From a virus: a stretch of 32,138 bases of DNA. Shown in pieces: positions 28,894 to 32,138 of this stretch; the stretch's first letter is position 1, and every line of letters begins with the position of its first letter. The stretch is from positions 1-32,138 of the IMG/VR virus record IMGVR_UViG_3300028394_000215; one strand, written 5' to 3'. The notes under the pieces are model-generated. The model had not been told where the DNA came from. It made no database searches and saw only the letters and a list, made by a program, of their open reading frames with translations. Both the position numbers and the translations under genes were made by a program.

Positions 28894-30102
28894 ATGCCCC
28901 TGCCCTTACCTAGTGGTGATGAGTCCGAACAGGACTTTGTTTCTCGATTCATGGGAGATGAAGAAGCTGTAGCAAAATTCCCAGATGAAACCCAGAGGGC
29001 GGCTGTGGCCTATAGCACCTATAAGGATGAGGAAGAAATGGAATGCGGGGACGAGGAAATGGAAGCAAATGATTTTGGCGGGGTAAGCATTCTTGAGATT
29101 GGTGAGGCCAAGGGGCATGACTTGTTTGTGGACAAATTAAGCCTGGAGAAGGCAATGGACATCATGAAACAGGCTCCCAATGGAGTTAAGGTCAAGATGA
29201 ACCACGGCTCTGGATTGGATGCGGTCGTCGGCTTTGCAAGGAATGCCAGGATTGAGGGTAATAAGCTGGTTGCAGACCTAAGACTTTTGAAGAGTAGCCA
29301 GCATTATGGATTGATTAAAGAGATGGCAGATGAGGCTCCAGATCAGTTTGGAATCTCCCTGGCATTTGTGAATGAGAGTGAGTCAATCAATGGCAAGGAC
29401 TACATCAGACCCCAAAGCATTGCCTCTGCTGACTTGGTTTCTAGCCCAGCGGCAACCAATGGATTGTTTGAAGAAATGATTAAGTTCATGGAGAAGGTAA
29501 AAGAATTAAGGTGTTGGGATGGTTACAAGCCAGCAAAAGGTTCCAAGCCCTATGAAACAGGTTCTTGCGTAAAAGCAGAAAAGAAACTCGGCTATATGGC
29601 CGGAGGTAAGCCAATCCCCATTGACCTGCCCAATGCAGTTGTTGAGGGTGATGGTTTGACAAAACAAGGAGAAACAATGGAAAACAATTATTCTAAAGAT
29701 ATCGAGGACATCAAGGTTCGCCTAGCGGCCATTGAAGATTCGATGAAACCCAAAAATGAAAAGATGGCTGAAGCGCCTGTGGATGAGCAAGCTGTTGTCG
29801 AAGACAAAGCGGTTGCAGAGGGTGCAAAAGCTGAAGGAGAATCTGTTGAAGAGGAAAAGCAAGAGGAGTCAATGAGTGAAGTGGTTAAGAAGGTTCTTAC
29901 CCAGTTCGGCATTAAGCCCATCCCTGCATCCCCTGCTGTTGAGGTTGCTCTTGAAAAGAAAGAGGAACCAAAGAACTTTGAAGGTCTTGTTTCTGCTCAT
30001 GCAGAATATAAGACTTCGAAGCTGAAGGCTATGAAGGCCGTCATGCTTTCCAACCCCAAAGAATATGCTGAGGCTCTTAGCCGTGGCATTAAGAACATCT
30101 AA
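28894..30102 (+). CDS. Prohead protease with C-terminal scaffold domain
   Basis: In this 402-residue protein, residues 10-45 (ESEQDFVSRFMGDEE...FPDETQRAAVAY) are a small helical domain common in phage head proteins. Residues 95-200 form the protease: VKVKMNHGSGLDAVVG (H104) and DQFGISLAFVNES (S155), a His-Ser pair like HK97-type proteases. From about 262 on it is acidic, coiled-coil and Ala/Glu-rich, like a scaffold. Lambda uses the same design (C and Nu3). An internal start for the scaffold lies at residue 262. Confidence 0.75.
   Translation: MPLPLPSGDESEQDFVSRFMGDEEAVAKFPDETQRAAVAYSTYKDEEEMECGDEEMEANDFGGVSILEIGEAKGHDLFVDKLSLEKAMDIMKQAPNGVKVKMNHGSGLDAVVGFARNARIEGNKLVADLRLLKSSQHYGLIKEMADEAPDQFGISLAFVNESESINGKDYIRPQSIASADLVSSPAATNGLFEEMIKFMEKVKELRCWDGYKPAKGSKPYETGSCVKAEKKLGYMAGGKPIPIDLPNAVVEGDGLTKQGETMENNYSKDIEDIKVRLAAIEDSMKPKNEKMAEAPVDEQAVVEDKAVAEGAKAEGESVEEEKQEESMSEVVKKVLTQFGIKPIPASPAVEVALEKKEEPKNFEGLVSAHAEYKTSKLKAMKAVMLSNPKEYAEALSRGIKNI
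29656..29661 (+). promoter_or_regulatory. TTGACA element before the nested scaffold start
   Basis: TTGACA lies inside the protease gene and ends 15 bases before the in-frame ATG 29677, with AAGGAG at 29666-29671 between. The spacing is that of the late-gene copies. Confidence 0.55.
29677..30102 (+). CDS. Nested in-frame scaffold protein
   Basis: This 141-residue product uses the same stop as the protease. ATG 29677 has AAGGAG five bases upstream and a TTGACA element at the usual distance. The product begins MENNYSKDIEDIKVRLAAIE (a coiled coil), then a disordered Glu/Ala/Lys stretch and a helical C-terminus (ALSRGIKNI). This matches the internal scaffold of lambda-like phages, which is needed in excess over the protease. 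Supported by signals, not by experiment. Confidence 0.65.
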   Translation: MENNYSKDIEDIKVRLAAIEDSMKPKNEKMAEAPVDEQAVVEDKAVAEGAKAEGESVEEEKQEESMSEVVKKVLTQFGIKPIPASPAVEVALEKKEEPKNFEGLVSAHAEYKTSKLKAMKAVMLSNPKEYAEALSRGIKNI

Positions 30103-30120
30103 CAAAAGGATAAATAAAAA

Positions 30121-30483
30121 ATGAGCACGCAAATTGATAATGGGTATCGGACTTTCTCAACATCGTCCGCTATCTCCGCTTATCGCATGGTTCAGCCTTC
30201 TACCGTCACTGCTGGTGGCGTTGATGTGGCTGTAACTGGTGCGACCAAAGCTATTGGTTCAACCCTTGAGGATGTAGCGGCTGGCGGTTATGTAACCGTC
30301 AAGCTCTTTCATCCTACGTACTTCGCAACCGTCAGTGGCGTGGCCGCTGTGGGTGATGTTGTGAAATTCGATGCCCTTGGTCAAGTTACGACCCTTGCGG
30401 CAAACCTTGTTACTGCTGGAATTGCATTGGAAGCCGCTACTGCGACTTCTGCTGTGATTGAAATTGCAGTGCCAATGTTCTAA
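30121..30483 (+). CDS. Head decoration protein (DUF2190-like)
   Basis: This 120-residue beta-rich, Ala/Val/Gly-rich protein lies between the scaffold and the major capsid gene, the usual position for decoration or cement proteins (lambda gpD place). The sequence LEDVAAGGYVTVKLFHPTYFATVSG and DVVKFDALGQVTTLA fits the DUF2190 type. Codon use is biased towards CGT/CGC, GCT and ACC, as expected for high expression. Confidence 0.6.
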   Translation: MSTQIDNGYRTFSTSSAISAYRMVQPSTVTAGGVDVAVTGATKAIGSTLEDVAAGGYVTVKLFHPTYFATVSGVAAVGDVVKFDALGQVTTLAANLVTAGIALEAATATSAVIEIAVPMF

Positions 30484-30511
30484 CCCATAACCAAGAAAGA
30501 ATAATAATACA

Positions 30512-31477
30512 ATGAGTTTTATTTCTGGTGGCACAACCATTCGGGCCGATATCAACCAGGCGTTGATCGAGGCTCCTAACACCGAGACTGGCTTGATTGG
30601 AGCAGAGGTTCTGCCTTTGCTTCCTGTCCCTGCCAAGAGCGGCCAATATCTTAAAGTTCAGCTTGCACAAGCTGACCTATTAAACAATGACTCTAAGCCT
30701 CGCGCGGCCGCTGGTGACTACGCCCGTGCTGTTCGTGCGTTTGGGACTGACACCTACGACACGATTGAGTATGGACTCGAAGAGCTAATTGATGATGGTT
30801 TTCGCGCAGATGCTGACAGGTTTTTTGATCTCGAAGCATCGTCTGCCCGCTTCCTCCTCCGCCAAATCAAGCTTGGCCATGAGAAGCGTGTAAGCGACCT
30901 ATTGTTTGCAAGCACAACCCCATTCACAACTGCTGACCAGAGCGCAATCTCTGCCTACACCAATGCGAATCTTTCCAACATTGATGTGGCTGGTGACATT
31001 GCTGGTGCTCGCACTGAGTTGAACAAACTTGGTTACGAAGCCAACACAATCATCATGTCTGCCCCTGTGTTTGAGCGTATCCGCCGCACAACCAAACTCC
31101 AGAACCAGTTCTTTGGTGTTGTTTCTGACACCAAGGGCCGTCTCCTGGCTGAAGCTGAAATCGCCGCCGCCCTTGGGGTTGAGCGGGTTTTGGTTGGTCG
31201 GGCCGCAATCAACTCTGCTAACAAGAACAAAACTTACTCTGGTGGGTTCATTGTTCCCAATACGCAGATCATTGTTGCCAATGTGCAGAGTGGTCAGTTC
31301 ACTGCTGGTGGAATTGGTCGTACCCTGGTGTGGTCGGCTGATGCCCCTGGTGGTTTTGTTTCTGAAAGCTATCGTGATGAAGCCCGTCGCTCCAACGTTC
31401 TCCGTGTTCGCATGAACACCAGTGAGAAACTGATTGATGCTAACGCGGCTGTTCGTATCACCACTAGCTTCGCCTAA
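30512..31477 (+). CDS. Major capsid protein (HK97 fold, gpE-like)
   Basis: In this 321-residue protein, N-terminal ADINQALIEAPNTETGLIG and the central YDTIEYGLEELIDDGFRAD...SARFLLRQIKLGHEKRV give the long spine helix region. The C-terminal part SADAPGGFVSESYRDEARRSNVLRVR is typical of phage capsid proteins of the gpE/P22-like group. Codons differ sharply from most genes (CGT/CGC for Arg). A strong terminator follows. Confidence 0.8.
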   Translation: MSFISGGTTIRADINQALIEAPNTETGLIGAEVLPLLPVPAKSGQYLKVQLAQADLLNNDSKPRAAAGDYARAVRAFGTDTYDTIEYGLEELIDDGFRADADRFFDLEASSARFLLRQIKLGHEKRVSDLLFASTTPFTTADQSAISAYTNANLSNIDVAGDIAGARTELNKLGYEANTIIMSAPVFERIRRTTKLQNQFFGVVSDTKGRLLAEAEIAAALGVERVLVGRAAINSANKNKTYSGGFIVPNTQIIVANVQSGQFTAGGIGRTLVWSADAPGGFVSESYRDEARRSNVLRVRMNTSEKLIDANAAVRITTSFA

Positions 31478-31500
31478 AGACTGCTGTTGGTGTGTTCCTT

Positions 31501-31542
31501 GTGGGGGCTGGAGGGCTAAAACCTTCCAGCCCCTACTTTTTT
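31501..31542 (+). terminator. Strong intrinsic terminator after the capsid gene
   Basis: A 12-bp stem (GGGGCTGGAGGG with CCTTCCAGCCCC, one wobble, extendable by three more pairs) has a CTAAAA loop and is followed by TAC then TTTTTT (31537-31542). It should end the capsid transcript. Confidence 0.85.
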
Positions 31543-31546
31543 GACA
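31541..31546 (+). promoter_or_regulatory. TTGACA element overlapping the capsid terminator
   Basis: TTGACA begins within the terminator T-run and ends 16 bases before ATG 31563. A TATAAT at 31551-31556 lies only 4 bases after it, too near for a normal -35/-10 pair. On its own it would start a transcript about at the ATG. Confidence 0.5.
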
Positions 31547-31562
31547 GCACTATAATACTATT

Positions 31563-31853
31563 ATGCCAGACCCAACAACTTCAGTCGCCTACTATTCTCA
31601 ACTATCCCATGCATCCAGACCTGGAACCAGGTATAGCTCAACCACTGCAAGTGCCACTACTGGAACATTTGCTGGTCTTGTGGCTGTGACTGATACTCGG
31701 TTCTATTCCCTTACATCTTCAACAACTGGCATGAGTGGATTTGCCAATACTACTATTGGTTCTGCCACCACAATCCCTGCTGGAACTTATCTTCCTGGGG
31801 ATGTTTCTTCATTCCAGCTACATACTGGCCTAGTCTTAGCCATCGGGAGCTAA
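31563..31853 (+). CDS. Small Ser/Thr-rich protein, possible virion component
   Basis: This 96-residue protein is rich in Ser, Thr and Gly with alternating beta strands (TGTFAGLVAVTDTRFYSLTSS). It has no signal peptide. It lies alone after the capsid terminator and before a lectin-like gene, so it may be a decoration or tail-fibre-like surface protein. No family is recognised. Confidence 0.45.
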   Translation: MPDPTTSVAYYSQLSHASRPGTRYSSTTASATTGTFAGLVAVTDTRFYSLTSSTTGMSGFANTTIGSATTIPAGTYLPGDVSSFQLHTGLVLAIGS

Positions 31854-31854
31854 A

Positions 31855-32138
31855 ATGCCCAAGTTGGGTTACGGATATGCCCTTTATACTGGGAGTGCAT
31901 CTAGCCTTCCTAGCGACATTTCTGGGTTAGCTCTGTGGCTAAAGGCTGATGCTGGCGTTTCCCAGGTTAAGAAATCTACTCTTGCGAATGGGTTGCTTGC
32001 ATACTGGAATCTGGATAATAATAGTTGGCTTGATTCAAGCGGAAACGGGCGAACTTTAATAAACAATAATGGAGTCGGAAATTCATCTGGAATTATTAAC
32101 AACGGAGCAATCTTTGATTCAAGCAACTGGTTAAAGGC
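31855..32138 (+). CDS. LamG / concanavalin-like lectin-domain protein, partial
   Basis: The first 94 codons of this gene are visible; it runs off the window. After a short start (MPKLGYGYALYTGSASSLP) comes LLAYWNLDNNSWLDSSGNGRTL, the opening strand and S-G-N-x-x-x-L turn of LamG/concanavalin-A-like domains. GAIFDSSNWL follows, the next strand pair. Such domains bind sugars. It is probably a virion surface or fibre protein. Confidence 0.65.
   Translation, partial: MPKLGYGYALYTGSASSLPSDISGLALWLKADAGVSQVKKSTLANGLLAYWNLDNNSWLDSSGNGRTLINNNGVGNSSGIINNGAIFDSSNWLK

Noticed and set aside
31541-31556. TTGACA plus TATAAT as a normal sigma-70 promoter
   Set aside because: The two boxes are only 4 bases apart where 16-18 are needed; they can not act as a standard pair.
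1-32138. Integrase, repressor, transposase or CRISPR array
   Set aside because: No recombinase catalytic pattern, no divergent repressor gene, and no spaced direct repeats of CRISPR type were seen. The 3073 hairpin alone is not evidence for lysogeny.

Overview
The window is a gene-dense piece of a tailed double-stranded DNA phage (Caudoviricetes). Every credible gene lies on the + strand, and most junctions are 4-base ATGA or GTGA overlaps. No sheath or tail-fibre-assembly genes are seen. A tail tube gene, a -1 frameshifted chaperone pair and a 488-residue tape measure point to a siphovirus with a short to medium tail. The host is probably a two-membrane (Gram-negative type) bacterium, because the lysis block contains a lipoprotein gene embedded in a small membrane-protein gene, as in Rz/Rz1 spanins. 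The host taxon cannot be read from the sequence. No tRNA gene, integrase, lysogeny repressor, DNA polymerase or CRISPR array was recognised.

Layout. Positions 1-1004 hold the end of a probable glycosyltransferase and a GT9-like glycosyltransferase. Positions 1020-9490 hold the neck and tail module: a head-tail joining protein, two paralogous tail terminators, three small proteins, the tail tube, a chaperone pair with a GGGAAAC slippery site, a minor tail protein, the tape measure, and tip or fibre proteins. Positions 9512-10564 are the lysis block: holin-like, membrane protein, lipoprotein and M15 peptidase. Positions 10567-20824 are the early and middle region. It holds a MazG-like protein, a calcineurin-like phosphoesterase, a PD-(D/E)XK-like nuclease, an annealing-type protein with an SSB-like C-terminal tip, an O-like replication protein with an origin-like core inside it, a DnaA-domain-IV-like protein, a methyltransferase, a TET-associated glycosyltransferase (TAGT), a secreted 3D-domain protein and several DNA-binding-like proteins. 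Positions 20825-21404 are mostly non-coding, repeat-rich and regulatory-looking. Positions 21405-31477 hold the packaging and head module: a ParB-like protein, small terminase, a 24-residue membrane peptide, HNH, GpA-type large terminase, gpW-like protein, a portal fused to a zincin-type metallopeptidase, a protease with a nested in-frame scaffold, a decoration protein and the major capsid protein. A strong terminator follows. The last genes are a small protein and a truncated protein with a LamG-like lectin fold.

The order head, then (edge) neck and tail, lysis, replication, packaging suggests the window is a linear cut through a circularly permuted or circularised genome. The missing piece would lie between position 32138 and position 1.

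Strongest signals for follow-up: (1) TTGACA was found 11 times on the + strand, and every copy lies just upstream of a start codon, eight of them 13-16 bases before it, including one in front of the nested scaffold; (2) the 1158-residue portal-metallopeptidase fusion; (3) a TAGT gene without a visible TET/JBP dioxygenase; (4) six AAACGGT(A/G) repeats confined to about 2 kb; (5) an origin-like element inside the replication gene. All family calls are from recognisable motifs read by eye; no database search was run.
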